From positions 1 through 30,580 of the forward strand of contig CAJMJM010000007.1 of assembly GCA_905213725.1 (NCBI GenBank): a stretch of DNA of 30,580 nucleotides, in the 5' to 3' direction. Origin of the DNA: Collinsella aerofaciens (GTDB lineage: Bacteria; Actinomycetota; Coriobacteriia; Coriobacteriales; Coriobacteriaceae). Positions 1 to 8,197 of this stretch are shown here, in pieces. Positions within the stretch are counted from its first letter, which is position 1. The number at the start of each line of letters is the position of its first letter. Below the pieces are notes generated by a model. That model worked only from the letters and a program-made list of their open reading frames with translations, was not told where the DNA came from and searched no databases. A program made the translations under genes and the position numbers.

Positions 1-880
1 GCTGCACGGGCGTCGCAGCGGCCGCCTCGTCCTCGTCGATATAAACCAAGCAGTCCTTCAGCTCATTCTTATAACGATTCTTCCAGCCCTCATGATACTG
101 GGGCTGGCTCGAATAATTGGTGGCGACATTGTTGACCACGCTATTGGAAAGCGCCGTCACAAACTCGCGGTCGGACATATCGTTGGAAAGATTCGCCCAG
201 CGGAAAAAGTCCCTGCAGCCACCGGTGCCGCACATGTTGGTGATGCTCCACACCATGCCCTTAACACAGTCGGCGCGGCCGGAGATATCAATGCCCAGGC
301 CGCTCTTGAGCCACGCCTCGGTCACTGCATAGTACGAGTTGTACGCATAGGCATCTTGAAGTGCAGAGAACTCAACAGGATCGGTGTTGTAAGCAACCTG
401 GAAAGCCTCCTGCGCGATACGTCCCTGCTCGGTGAGCTGACCGTTCTCGGACATGGGATTGTTCGCGTTGGAAATCTCGCTGCCGCGATCAATCGCATCC
501 TTGAGCATGCTGTATTTTTCGGGGTTGTAGTTGTAGGCCTGCTTCATAAACGGAATGAACGACCAACGACGGTCGAACTGGTAATAACCCAGCGCGTTAT
601 AGCCGTCACCGTACGAAAAGCCCTGGTTGTAGTTGCCATGGCTCTCGTACTTGGTAAAGTACTTCATCTCGGGAGTCACGTTGACAAACGAGACACCCTG
701 GACCGACCTCAGCACGCCCGAGAAGGACTGCTGGGTGTAGAGACCCTTATCGATATCGGTGGCATCCGAGGCAACGCCCGGCGTGGGCTCCTCGGCAGCG
801 GCGGGTGCCGGCGCGGAAACGGCGCCAAACGAAAGCGCCAGCGTCAGGCCCGCGACAATAGCAGAATGCTTGGGCTGCAT
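1..880 (-). CDS. Secreted protein with lysozyme-like motif (partial, C-terminus off the window)
   Basis: The frame is open from an ATG at 880 to the left window edge, giving 293 complete codons. The start is supported by GGGAGGA five bases upstream. Residues 1-29 form a signal peptide: a basic start (QPKH), a hydrophobic core and an APAAA cleavage region, so the protein is exported. Around residues 75-103 is a stretch with KYESHGNY, then GYNALGYYQFD. An E-S-x-G segment followed by G-x-YQF resembles the active-site region of lysozyme or transglycosylase-like peptidoglycan hydrolases, with Glu79 as the candidate acid. The rest is rich in Tyr and Asn and has two nearby cysteines (NMCGTGGC). A cell-wall hydrolase or cell-surface role is inferred from motifs only. 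It could equally be a surface protein of unknown function. It runs convergently away from the Rrf2 regulator. Confidence 0.7.
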   Translation of the reverse strand, partial: MQPKHSAIVAGLTLALSFGAVSAPAPAAAEEPTPGVASDATDIDKGLYTQQSFSGVLRSVQGVSFVNVTPEMKYFTKYESHGNYNQGFSYGDGYNALGYYQFDRRWSFIPFMKQAYNYNPEKYSMLKDAIDRGSEISNANNPMSENGQLTEQGRIAQEAFQVAYNTDPVEFSALQDAYAYNSYYAVTEAWLKSGLGIDISGRADCVKGMVWSITNMCGTGGCRDFFRWANLSNDMSDREFVTALSNSVVNNVATNYSSQPQYHEGWKNRYKNELKDCLVYIDEDEAAAATPVQ

Positions 881-1019
881 AAGATCCTCCCTGCATTGGT
901 GTAGTTAAAGTGCAGTTTGCAAAGATAGAATTAAGTATTGCAGCTCGCCCGTTGTTGCACAACAACCACTCGGTAAACGGCAACAACCCTCCGCGAAATC
1001 TTAAGGAATTGCGCTCAAC

Positions 1020-1451
1020 CTACAGCTTAATGTCAAAGTTGATCTCGGGGACGGCGGCTAGGTCGGCCAACGTCACACCGTCGACGTACTTTTCGATCAC
1101 GTCGTCCAGACCACGCCAGAACTTGACGGTCGAGCAAAGATCGCTGCGAGTGCAGCTGTTGTCGATGCCATCGCACGCCACCGGAGCCGTGCTGCCTTCA
1201 ACGGCACGCAGGATGTCGCCGGCACGCACCTCAGCGGGGTCCTTGGCCATCATGTAGCCGCCGCCCTTGCCGCGCACGCTCTTAAGCAGGCCCGCCTTCA
1301 TGAGCGGACGGACCAGCTGCTCCAAATACTTTTGCGAGATATGCTCGCGGTCGGCGACCTCGCGCAGGGCGATTTTGCCCTCGACGTCACCAAGCGCTGC
1401 GATATAGATCATCAGACGGAGGGCATAGCGGCCCTTAGAAGAAATGAGCAT
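1020..1451 (-). CDS. Rrf2/IscR-type iron-sulfur-responsive transcriptional regulator
   Basis: This is a 143-residue Rrf2-family repressor or activator, the usual length. The start at 1451 is preferred over 1502 because the protein then begins MLISSKGRYALR, the standard Rrf2 N-terminus, with GAGGG just upstream. The winged helix covers residues 1-65, with recognition segment HISQKYLEQ and wing RGKGGGY. AGDILRAVEG follows, as in IscR. Cysteines 93, 100 and 106 (C-x6-C-x5-C) sit where IscR binds its 2Fe-2S cluster, so cluster sensing is likely. It is transcribed divergently from sufC across a 220-bp gap with two inverted 28-bp repeats, so it is the obvious candidate suf regulator and probably autoregulates. 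Direct control is inferred, not shown. Confidence 0.9.
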   Translation of the reverse strand: MLISSKGRYALRLMIYIAALGDVEGKIALREVADREHISQKYLEQLVRPLMKAGLLKSVRGKGGGYMMAKDPAEVRAGDILRAVEGSTAPVACDGIDNSCTRSDLCSTVKFWRGLDDVIEKYVDGVTLADLAAVPEINFDIKL

Positions 1452-1472
1452 ACCTACCCTCTCGTCGTAACC

Positions 1473-1500
1473 GGGACAAAATACCAGGCTTGTTTGTCCC
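1473..1500. promoter_or_regulatory. Candidate Rrf2 operator, copy 1 (palindromic ends)
   Basis: A 28-bp site starts GGGACAAA and ends TTTGTCCC, 8-bp perfect inverted arms around a 12-bp core. It lies 22 bp upstream of the regulator start. It is matched by a second, inverted copy at 1516-1544, which makes protein binding more likely than chance. Assignment to the neighbouring Rrf2 protein is inference from position. Confidence 0.5.
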
Positions 1501-1515
1501 AAATCTTATGCACGC

Positions 1516-1544
1516 GGGGCAAACAAACCTGATTATTATGTCCC
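1516..1544. promoter_or_regulatory. Candidate Rrf2 operator, copy 2 (inverted)
   Basis: Read on the minus strand, this 29-bp segment matches copy 1 (1473-1500) at 24 of 28 positions with one gap. It starts GGGACATAATA and ends TTTGCCCC. The two copies are inverted relative to each other and separated by 15 bp, in the gap shared by the divergent regulator and suf promoters. Confidence 0.45.
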
Positions 1545-1565
1545 ACATCTAAAAAGTCGAGTGGA

Positions 1566-1609
1566 TTAGTCGGGTTTTCCCTTGACTAACGCCGAACCCA
1601 TAGTAACTT
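1566..1609 (+). promoter_or_regulatory. Candidate suf promoter overlapping an inverted repeat
   Basis: TTGACT at 1582-1587 is a good -35. The best -10 is the weak TAACTT at 1604-1609 (16-bp spacing). The -35 lies inside an imperfect inverted repeat, TTAGTC (1566-1571) and GACTAA (1584-1589), with inner GGG/CCC. A regulator bound here would cover the -35. GACTA/TAGTC half-sites occur in IscR-type operators, but the arm orientation differs from the usual form. Confidence 0.4.
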
Positions 1610-1673
1610 TATTCCGAGAAGATTCCTAGGGTTTAGTACACCTATGAGTACACCATATACAGAGAGGGACAGC

Positions 1674-2474
1674 ATGAGCGCAAATCCGCTGCTTTCCATC
1701 GAAGGTCTGACCGCCTCCGTGGACGAGAAGACCATCCTCCACAACGTCAACCTCAACGTCGCCGCCGGCGAGACCCACGTGCTGATGGGACCCAACGGCG
1801 CCGGCAAGTCCACCCTCGGCCACCTGGTCATGGGCGACCCCGTCTACACGGTCAACGACGGCCGCATCGTCTTTGACGGCCAGGACATCACCGAGCTCAC
1901 CACCGACAAGCGTTCGCGCGCCGGCCTGTTCCTGAGCTTCCAGGCCCCGGTCGAGATTCCGGGCGTGCCACTGTCGAGCTTTTTGCGCGCCAGCATCGCC
2001 GGCCGCCCCGGCCTGGAGATGAAGGGCAAGGAGTTCCGCCGTCGCGTCAAGGAGCTCGCGGCCGAGCTCAACATGGATACCGCCTACCTCCACCGCGAGC
2101 TGGGCGTGGGCTTCTCGGGCGGCGAGAAAAAGAAGGTCGAAATGCTCCAGCTTCTGCTGCTGCAGCCCAAGCTCGCCATCCTGGACGAGACTGACTCCGG
2201 CCTGGACGTCGACGCCCTTTCCACCGTCAGTCATGGCATGGACGCCTACCGCAAGAGCTGCGACGGCTCCATGCTCATCATCACGCACAACACGCGCATC
2301 CTGGAGCACCTGGATGTCGACCGCGTCCACGTTATGGTCAAGGGCCACATCGTGCGCGAGGACGACGCCTCGCTGATCCCCTGGATCGACAAGAACGGCT
2401 TTGAGACCTTCGAGCGCGAGGCCGCCGAGCAGCGCGCCCAGGCCGAGGCCGCCGCTGCCGAGCAGCAGGCGTAA
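1674..2474 (+). CDS. sufC: SufC, ABC-type ATPase of the Suf iron-sulfur assembly complex
   Basis: The product (266 residues) is the ATPase that drives the SufBCD scaffold in the cytoplasm. Walker A is GPNGAGKST at 39-47, the signature is FSGGEKKK at 147-154, Walker B with the catalytic Glu is LAILDETDSGLD at 167-178, and the switch His is in IITHNT near 205. The start at 1674 has GAGAGGG six bases upstream. The in-frame ATG at 1644 has no comparable ribosome site and would add ten residues. The Ala/Glu-rich tail (last ~25 residues) extends beyond the usual SufC end. It is the first gene of sufCBDSU, 12 bp before sufB. Confidence 0.96.
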   Translation: MSANPLLSIEGLTASVDEKTILHNVNLNVAAGETHVLMGPNGAGKSTLGHLVMGDPVYTVNDGRIVFDGQDITELTTDKRSRAGLFLSFQAPVEIPGVPLSSFLRASIAGRPGLEMKGKEFRRRVKELAAELNMDTAYLHRELGVGFSGGEKKKVEMLQLLLLQPKLAILDETDSGLDVDALSTVSHGMDAYRKSCDGSMLIITHNTRILEHLDVDRVHVMVKGHIVREDDASLIPWIDKNGFETFEREAAEQRAQAEAAAAEQQA

Positions 2475-2486
2475 AGGGGCGACGCA

Positions 2487-3899
2487 ATGACCAAGAACCG
2501 CACCGAGGTCGCGGACATCGACCGCAGCCTCTACGACTTCACCTATGGCGAGGAGGGATTTGAGCGCCTCGACGCCGGCATCACGCCCGACATCGTGCGC
2601 GAGATCAGCGCCAAGAAGGACGAGCCGCAGTGGATGCTCGACCTGCGCTTAAAGTCCCTCGAGATCTTTAATCGTTTTCCCGACCCGACGTGGGGCCCCT
2701 CCATCGAGGGCCTGGACATGGATAACATCGTCACCTATGTCAAGCCCAACACCGACCAAAAGCACGACTGGGAGTCGGTGCCCGACGACATCAAGAGCAC
2801 CTTTGAGCGCCTGGGCATCCCCGAGGCCGAGCGCAGCTATCTGGCAGGCGTCGGCGCGCAGTACGACTCCGAGCTCGTCTACCACAACATGCAGGACACG
2901 GCGTCTAAGATGGGCATCGTCTACTCCGGCATCGAGGAGGCCCTGCACGACCCGCAGTGGGAACCGCTCATCCACGAGAAGTTTATGACGCTCATCCCGC
3001 CCACCGACCACAAGTTTGCGGCCCTGCACGGCGCCGTATGGTCGGGCGGCTCGTTTGTCTACGTGCCCAAGGGCACCAAGCTCGACTTCCCGCTGCAGAG
3101 TTACTTCCGTCTTAACGCCAAGGGCGCCGGCCAGTTTGAGCACACGCTCATCATCGTCGAGGACGATGCCGACCTGCACTTCATTGAGGGTTGCTCCGCG
3201 CCCAAGTACAACGTGGCCAACCTCCACGCCGGCGCCGTCGAGCTCTTTGTGGGCAAGCGTGCGCACCTGCGCTACTCTACCATCGAGAATTGGTCCAAGA
3301 ACATGTACAACCTCAACACCAAGCGTGCGCGCGTGGACGAGGACGGCGACATCGAGTGGATCAGCGGCTCCTTCGGTAGCCACGTGGGCTACCTCTACCC
3401 CATGAGCGTGCTCAGCGGACGCCGCGCCCGCTCGAGCTTTACCGGCATTACCTTTGCCGGCGCCGGCCAGAACCTGGATACCGGCTGCAAGGTCGTGCTC
3501 AACGCGCCCGATACTTCGGCAACCGTCGAGACCAAGGGCATCTCCAAGAGCGGCGGCATCCAGACCTTCCGCAGCTCCATCGTGGCCACGCCCAAGGCCG
3601 AGGGTTCCAAGGCAACCGTGAGCTGCCAGTCGCTCATGCTCGACGACCAGAGCCGCTCCGACACCATCCCCGCCATGGACATCCGCGCCAAGAATGTCGA
3701 CATCGGCCACGAGGCCACCATCGGCCGTATCGGCGACGATAAGGTGTTCTACCTGATGAGCCGCGGTATCTCGGAGGAAGAAGCCCGTACCATGATCGTC
3801 AACGGCTTTGCCAACCCGGTCTCCAAGGAGCTACCGCTGGAGTACGCCGTCGAGATGAACAACCTGATCAAGCTCGAGATGGAAGGAGCGATCGGATAA
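2487..3899 (+). CDS. sufB: SufB, iron-sulfur scaffold core subunit
   Basis: The 470-residue product matches full-length SufB. It forms the SufBC2D complex on which nascent clusters are built. Recognisable stretches are GSFVYVPKGTKLDFPLQSYF, then EGCSAPKYNVANLHAGAVE in the beta-helix core, and TVSCQSLMLDDQSRSDT followed by the conserved H-E-A-T-I-G-R-I region near the C-terminus. A ribosome site (AAAGGGGCG) precedes the ATG. The stop overlaps the sufD start as TAATG, which suggests translational coupling. No interruption is visible. Confidence 0.97.
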   Translation: MTKNRTEVADIDRSLYDFTYGEEGFERLDAGITPDIVREISAKKDEPQWMLDLRLKSLEIFNRFPDPTWGPSIEGLDMDNIVTYVKPNTDQKHDWESVPDDIKSTFERLGIPEAERSYLAGVGAQYDSELVYHNMQDTASKMGIVYSGIEEALHDPQWEPLIHEKFMTLIPPTDHKFAALHGAVWSGGSFVYVPKGTKLDFPLQSYFRLNAKGAGQFEHTLIIVEDDADLHFIEGCSAPKYNVANLHAGAVELFVGKRAHLRYSTIENWSKNMYNLNTKRARVDEDGDIEWISGSFGSHVGYLYPMSVLSGRRARSSFTGITFAGAGQNLDTGCKVVLNAPDTSATVETKGISKSGGIQTFRSSIVATPKAEGSKATVSCQSLMLDDQSRSDTIPAMDIRAKNVDIGHEATIGRIGDDKVFYLMSRGISEEEARTMIVNGFANPVSKELPLEYAVEMNNLIKLEMEGAIG

Positions 3900-5170
3900 T
3901 GAAACAGACCACGAACACCGCTGCTACCACCCTTGAGCAGGTCAATGCGATGCCGGCTGCCACATGGGGCTGGCTGAAGATGAACCAGACCAAGCTCGAG
4001 CTCTCTGACGAGCTTGCCGCCGCTCCCGCCGAGACCGTTAAGGTTGAGGGCTTGGACGAGCAATTTGCTGGCGTGGCAGACGCGTTCGACGCCGCCATGG
4101 ACGCCATGGCCGAGCGCTTCCCCGAGCGCCGCGCCTCCGCGCCCGGCGATGCCGCCGCCCGCGCCCGCATCACGCCCGAGACCGAGCTCGACGTGCCCGC
4201 CACCTCCGTCTACCAGGCCGGTGCCATTAAGCTGGAGGAGGAGCTCTCCCCCGCTGAGGCCTTCGAGACTGGCATGGGCGAGGCTGCCTACACCTACCTG
4301 GCCGACCACGCCACCAAGCGCGTCGTCATCGATGTGCCCGCATACAAGCACGCCACGGTTACCGTGCGTGTGAGCGGTGTCGATGCCGCCGCGGCCATCG
4401 CCGCCATCGACGTCGTCGTCCGTCCCCAGTCGACGCTCGACCTGCAGATCGCCCTGGACTCCCCCGTTGCCGGCGAGGGCGTCGTGGGATCCGTGCTGCG
4501 CGTGTGCGCCCACGAGTACGCCACCGTCAACGTGACCTGCACGCAGACGCTCGACGATAGCTGGATCGCGCTCGACGACACCGGCCTGTTCCTGGACGAG
4601 GGCGCGCGCGTCAACGTGCAGCACACCGTCCTGGGTGCCGGCGCCAGCGCCACCGGCCTTGCCGGCGACCTGCTGGGCGATACCGCCAAGGTCACCATCG
4701 ATACTGACTACCTGGGCGCCCGAGAGCAGGTGCGCGACTTTAACTACGAGCTGCGCCACCGCGGTCGCAAGACCGAGTGCGAGATCGACGCCAACGGCGT
4801 GCTGACCGGCACGTCCAAGAAGGTCTACCGCGGCACCATCGACCTCGTGCACGGTTGCAAGGGTGCAACCGGCACCGAGCGCGAGACGGTGCTTTTGGCC
4901 AACAAGGGCGTCGACAACAAGACCGTTCCCGTCATTCTCTGCGACGAGGACGACGTCGCCGGCAACCACGGAGCCACCATCGGCCACGTCCGCGACGAGC
5001 AACTGTTCTACCTCGCCTGCCGCGGCCTTGACCAAAACGCCGCCGAGGACCTGTTCGTCCGCGCCAAGCTGGAGGACGCCGCACTTTCCGCCACCGACGA
5101 GCGCACCCGCGCCGCCGTCGTCCGCCTGGGCAACAACCTGATCGACAACTTTGAAGAGGAGCTCGCATGA
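3899..5170 (+). CDS. sufD: SufD, iron-sulfur scaffold partner subunit
   Basis: The 423-residue SufB paralogue pairs with SufB and SufC. The C-terminal half carries the family features: SKKVYRGTIDLVHGCKGATG, then LLANKGVDNKTVP, and GNHGATIGHVRDEQLFYLACRGL before a helical tail. The N-terminal ~150 residues are Ala/Glu-rich and less conserved, as usual for SufD. It starts in a TAATG overlap with sufB and ends in an ATGA overlap with sufS, so the three are co-translated from one message. Confidence 0.93.
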   Translation: MKQTTNTAATTLEQVNAMPAATWGWLKMNQTKLELSDELAAAPAETVKVEGLDEQFAGVADAFDAAMDAMAERFPERRASAPGDAAARARITPETELDVPATSVYQAGAIKLEEELSPAEAFETGMGEAAYTYLADHATKRVVIDVPAYKHATVTVRVSGVDAAAAIAAIDVVVRPQSTLDLQIALDSPVAGEGVVGSVLRVCAHEYATVNVTCTQTLDDSWIALDDTGLFLDEGARVNVQHTVLGAGASATGLAGDLLGDTAKVTIDTDYLGAREQVRDFNYELRHRGRKTECEIDANGVLTGTSKKVYRGTIDLVHGCKGATGTERETVLLANKGVDNKTVPVILCDEDDVAGNHGATIGHVRDEQLFYLACRGLDQNAAEDLFVRAKLEDAALSATDERTRAAVVRLGNNLIDNFEEELA

Positions 5171-6492
5171 TCGACACCGAGCACGTTAAATGCGACACCT
5201 GTACCGCACCGGAGCCTATGGAGCTCGACGCCAGCGACGAGGCCTCGCGCGGCTGGCCTACCGTCGACATCGAGACTACTCCCTACAAGGCGCAGTTCCC
5301 GCTGTTCCAGCAGCACCCCGAGATCGCCTTCCTCGATAGTGCCGCTACCGCGCAGCGTCCTGCCTGTGTGCTCGACGCCGAGCGCGACTTCTACCAGCGC
5401 ATGAACGCCAACCCTCTGCGCGGCCTGTACTCGCTGTCCGTCGAGGCCACTGAGGCTATCGCGAAGGTGCGCCAGCAGATCGCCGACCTCATCGGCGCTG
5501 CCCAGGCCAACGAGGTCGTCTTCACCCGCAACACGAGCGAGTCGCTCAACCTGGTCGCCAAGAGCTTTGCACCCACAGTCCTCGAGCCGGGCGACGAGGT
5601 CGTCATCACCATCATGGAGCACCACTCCAACCTGATTCCGTGGCAGCAGGTCTGCCGCGAGACCGGCGCCAAGCTCGTCTACCTCTACCCCACCTAGACC
5701 GGTCAGCTCACCACCGAGGAGGTTCTTGCCAAGGTTGGTCCCAAGACCAAGATTCTGGCCGTGGGTCAGGTCTCCAACGTGTTGGGAGTCGAGAACCCAG
5801 TCAAGAACCTCGGCAAGCTCGTGCACAAGTATGGCGGCTACCTGGTCGTCGACGGTGCGCAGTCGCTGCCGCACATGCCGGTCGATGTGGCCGACCTGGG
5901 CGCCGACTTCTTTGCCTTTAGCGCACACAAGGCTATGGGCCCCATGGGCATCGGCGTGCTGTGGGGCAAGATGGACCTGCTCAACGCCATGCCGCCCATG
6001 CTCACCGGCGGCGAGATGATCGACTCTGTTACCGAGCAGGACGCCGTCTGGGCGCCCGTTCCCGAGAAATTCGAGGCCGGCACACAGGACGCCGCCGGCA
6101 TCTTCGCCACGGGTGCGGCACTCGACTACCTGGTCAACACGGTGGGTTACGAGAACATCCAGGCACGCGAGCAGGCACTCGTCCACTACCTGATGAGCGA
6201 GCTCATGCAGCTCGACTTTGTCCCGATCATCAGCTACATCTCTAGAGACAACCACCACGGCGTAGTGAGCATTACCGTCCGCGGCATCCACCCGCACGAC
6301 GTCGCGAGCATCATGGACATGGACGGCGTCTGCATCCGCGCCGGTCACCACTGTGCACAGCCGCTGCTCACCTGGCTGGGCGTCGAGAACCTTGCCTGCT
6401 GCCGCGCCAGCGTGGCCTTCTACAACGACAAGGCCGACATTGACAAGTTCATCGCCGGCCTGCATCACGTTTGGAGCACGTTCAATGGGTAA
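5167..6492 (+). pseudogene. sufS: SufS cysteine desulfurase, interrupted by an in-frame TAG
   Basis: This gene would encode a 441-residue class-V, PLP-dependent cysteine desulfurase supplying sulfur to SufU and SufBCD. The frame is intact on both sides of a TAG at 5695-5697 (codon 177), between YLYPT and TGQLTTEEV. Upstream are TRNTSESLN and EHHSNLIPWQ. Downstream are the PLP lysine (FSAHKAMGP, Lys255) and the active-site cysteine (RAGHHCAQP, Cys396). A stop at codon 177 removes both catalytic residues. No good ribosome site or start follows it. The family has a variable residue there, and GAG to TAG would be one change (inferred). The N-terminal ~38 residues before YKAQFPLF are an extension with CDTC. 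Start overlaps sufD (ATGA); end overlaps sufU by 8 bases. Mutation, sequence error or readthrough are all possible. Confidence 0.9.
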
Positions 6493-6919
6493 TCTGTACA
6501 CCTCCACCACATTTATGGAGCACAACTCGCACCCCGACTACAAGTACGAGATGGATGCTCCCACGCACGAGCACGACGGCATCAACCCCAGCTGCGGAGA
6601 CGAGCTCACTCTGCAGCTGCGTGTCGAGAACAACGTGATCGAGGAGGCCTCCTTTACCGGCCACGGCTGCGCCATCAGCCAGGCCAGTGCCGACATCATG
6701 GCCGATCTCATCACCGGCGAGACCGTCGAGGAAGCTCGCCGCCTGGCAGAGCTCTTCCTCGCCATGATCCGCGGCGAGAAGCTCTCCGAGGAGGACCTGG
6801 AAGACCTGGACGAAGCCGCCCAGCTCCAGGACATCTCGCACATGCCCGCCCGCGTCAAATGCGCCGAGCTCGCCTGGCGCACCCTCGACGGCATGCTCGA
6901 GGGGCGAAATAATCAGTAG
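6485..6919 (+). CDS. sufU: SufU, zinc-dependent sulfur-transfer protein
   Basis: The 144-residue SufU/IscU-type protein accepts sulfur from SufS in Gram-positive Suf systems. The zinc-site residues are all present: Cys37 and Asp39 in NPSCGDE, Cys62 in GHGCAISQAS, and Cys126 in RVKCAELAWRTL. The segment between the second and third cysteines (GEKLSEEDLEDL) is the insertion typical of SufU rather than IscU. The start at 6485 lies inside the end of sufS, an 8-base overlap implying coupling. It is the last gene of the operon. A 15-bp sequence also found upstream of sufC begins four bases after its stop. Confidence 0.95.
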   Translation: MGNLYTSTTFMEHNSHPDYKYEMDAPTHEHDGINPSCGDELTLQLRVENNVIEEASFTGHGCAISQASADIMADLITGETVEEARRLAELFLAMIRGEKLSEEDLEDLDEAAQLQDISHMPARVKCAELAWRTLDGMLEGRNNQ

Positions 6920-6947
6920 TACTTGTCCCAAATCTTAAGATTTTTGT

Positions 6948-6986
6948 TGGCCGAATCGCTTGACAAGAGTGGTTCGGCCATTTTCT
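6948..6986 (+). terminator. Terminator after sufU
   Basis: TGGCCGAA (6948-6955) pairs perfectly with TTCGGCCA (6973-6980) and is followed by TTTTCT. The 17-base loop is long, so efficiency is uncertain. It also lies at the 3' end of the convergent transposase gene. Confidence 0.6.
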
Positions 6987-7794
6987 ATTCCGAGAGCTCA
7001 GTCTGTGCCTTCACCCGCGCATAAGCGCGCACGATACGAGAGACGGTACTTTTGCCAATCCCGGTATACCGCTCAATCTGGCGCACCGTAAAACCGGCAT
7101 CGTGCAATCCAAAAATAACGGTATCGCGCTGCGCAGGCGGTGCGTCTTTAACCCCATGGAGCGGAGCCCCGAGGCTCTTCGCCAACTTGTCGGCAAAGGC
7201 GTGGCGTTCCCACTCTGTCTCTTTCATATCGCGCAGCGCCGGTTCGCCGCCGTCGGGCGTCGAAAGCGAATAGGCAATAAAGCCCTCGGCAGAACCAAAA
7301 AGCTCAAGCACGCAAGAAGGATCAGAAAATCCCCTCGCGACATCGGCCGCGTCACCGTCGTAAGCGCACAAATGCTCCGGAAAGCTGCTCCAGGGATAAC
7401 GCTCAATGAGACTGATGCCCGCCTCCTGCGGATCGGCGTGAACGGAGCGAATAGCCTCCATCACTTGCCAGTCGGTATCGAGCGAGCGCCGGTCAAAACG
7501 GTTCTGGAACAGATGCCCTGTGCGCCCCGTGCGTTTATTGAACCGCCGCGCGTACGCCAAAAGCAGCCGGTGCATCGCCGCGCTCATCGCGTCCTCGTAA
7601 TCTGCAAGCACCAGACGCACGTGATTGCCCATAAGGCACCAGGCGATAACCGTCACGCCCGCCTTGCGGCAGCACTCACGCATCAGCTCCAAGAACTCCC
7701 ACCGGTCTTCATCGCCCTCAAAGATGAGCTGCTTGCCCGTACCGCGGGCACAGACATGGTAAAAGCCGGTAACCGTTCTCCAAACGCGCTGCAT
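6985..7794 (-). CDS. IS200/RAYT-like transposase with degenerate catalytic motifs
   Basis: The 269-residue product has the Y1 transposase layout of REP-associated tyrosine transposases: FYHVCARG at the start, AWCLMGNHVRLVL (51-63), ARRFNKRTGRTGHLFQNRF (82-100), and AIRSVHADPQEAG followed by YPWSSF. The start at 7794 is chosen for its GAAGGGAG ribosome site and because the domain begins there. The HUH motif normally reads NHVHL, but here it is NHVR (Arg60). The usual RYIHLNP tyrosine is Ser117 (RSVHADP). Both changes are one base from the canonical codon, so strand-cleavage activity is probably lost. A C-terminal helix-turn-helix (RQIERYTGIGKSTVSRIV) remains and could still bind DNA. It sits between sufU and a second U-type scaffold gene. 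No convincing terminal repeats are seen. Confidence 0.85.
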   Translation of the reverse strand: MQRVWRTVTGFYHVCARGTGKQLIFEGDEDRWEFLELMRECCRKAGVTVIAWCLMGNHVRLVLADYEDAMSAAMHRLLLAYARRFNKRTGRTGHLFQNRFDRRSLDTDWQVMEAIRSVHADPQEAGISLIERYPWSSFPEHLCAYDGDAADVARGFSDPSCVLELFGSAEGFIAYSLSTPDGGEPALRDMKETEWERHAFADKLAKSLGAPLHGVKDAPPAQRDTVIFGLHDAGFTVRQIERYTGIGKSTVSRIVRAYARVKAQTELSE

Positions 7795-8197
7795 GGCGCT
7801 CCCTTCGCCGGGATCTGCTTGCCATCCAATACAGCACGATTGAAGCGTGCCATCAAAACATTCACGCAAAACAATTCGCTCGCGCGGCCAAAGGCAGTAA
7901 ACAGGCGGCGAACGGCACCGTTGCAACAGGTCAACCCCTGCAACGCTTACAAAAGCTGACCAAAAGCTTGCCCAAGACGGACCCCCTCTACGGAAGTGCA
8001 CGACCACAGAATATAGAGTTAAACCGTTTCAATTGAAAGTTCCGCGCATCTCGCTACGAAAACTGAGCCGTTCGCCGAATATTCCGTGCATTTCGCGGTA
8101 TTATAGGGGCTGCATGTCATGTCCCTTTCGAAGGGTCGCCCGGCAATCGCCAGCCACGGCCCCCAGACGGGACGCCAACACGATAGAGAGGAGAGGC
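7795..8197. promoter_or_regulatory. Intergenic region: divergent promoters and structured leader
   Basis: No gene is supported in this ~400-bp gap. It contains a 12-bp perfect palindrome, TTTCAATTGAAA (8027-8038). A good -10, TATTAT (8099-8104), serves the plus-strand pair, with no clear -35. A GC-rich leader of about 90 bases runs up to the start at 8198. In it CCCTT (8123-8127) can pair with AAGGG (8131-8135), and GTCCC (8121-8125) with GGGAC (8169-8173). CCGGCAATC and CACGGC recall, but do not match, SAM-riboswitch core sequences. The ribosome site is GAGAGGAGAGG. Confidence 0.35.
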
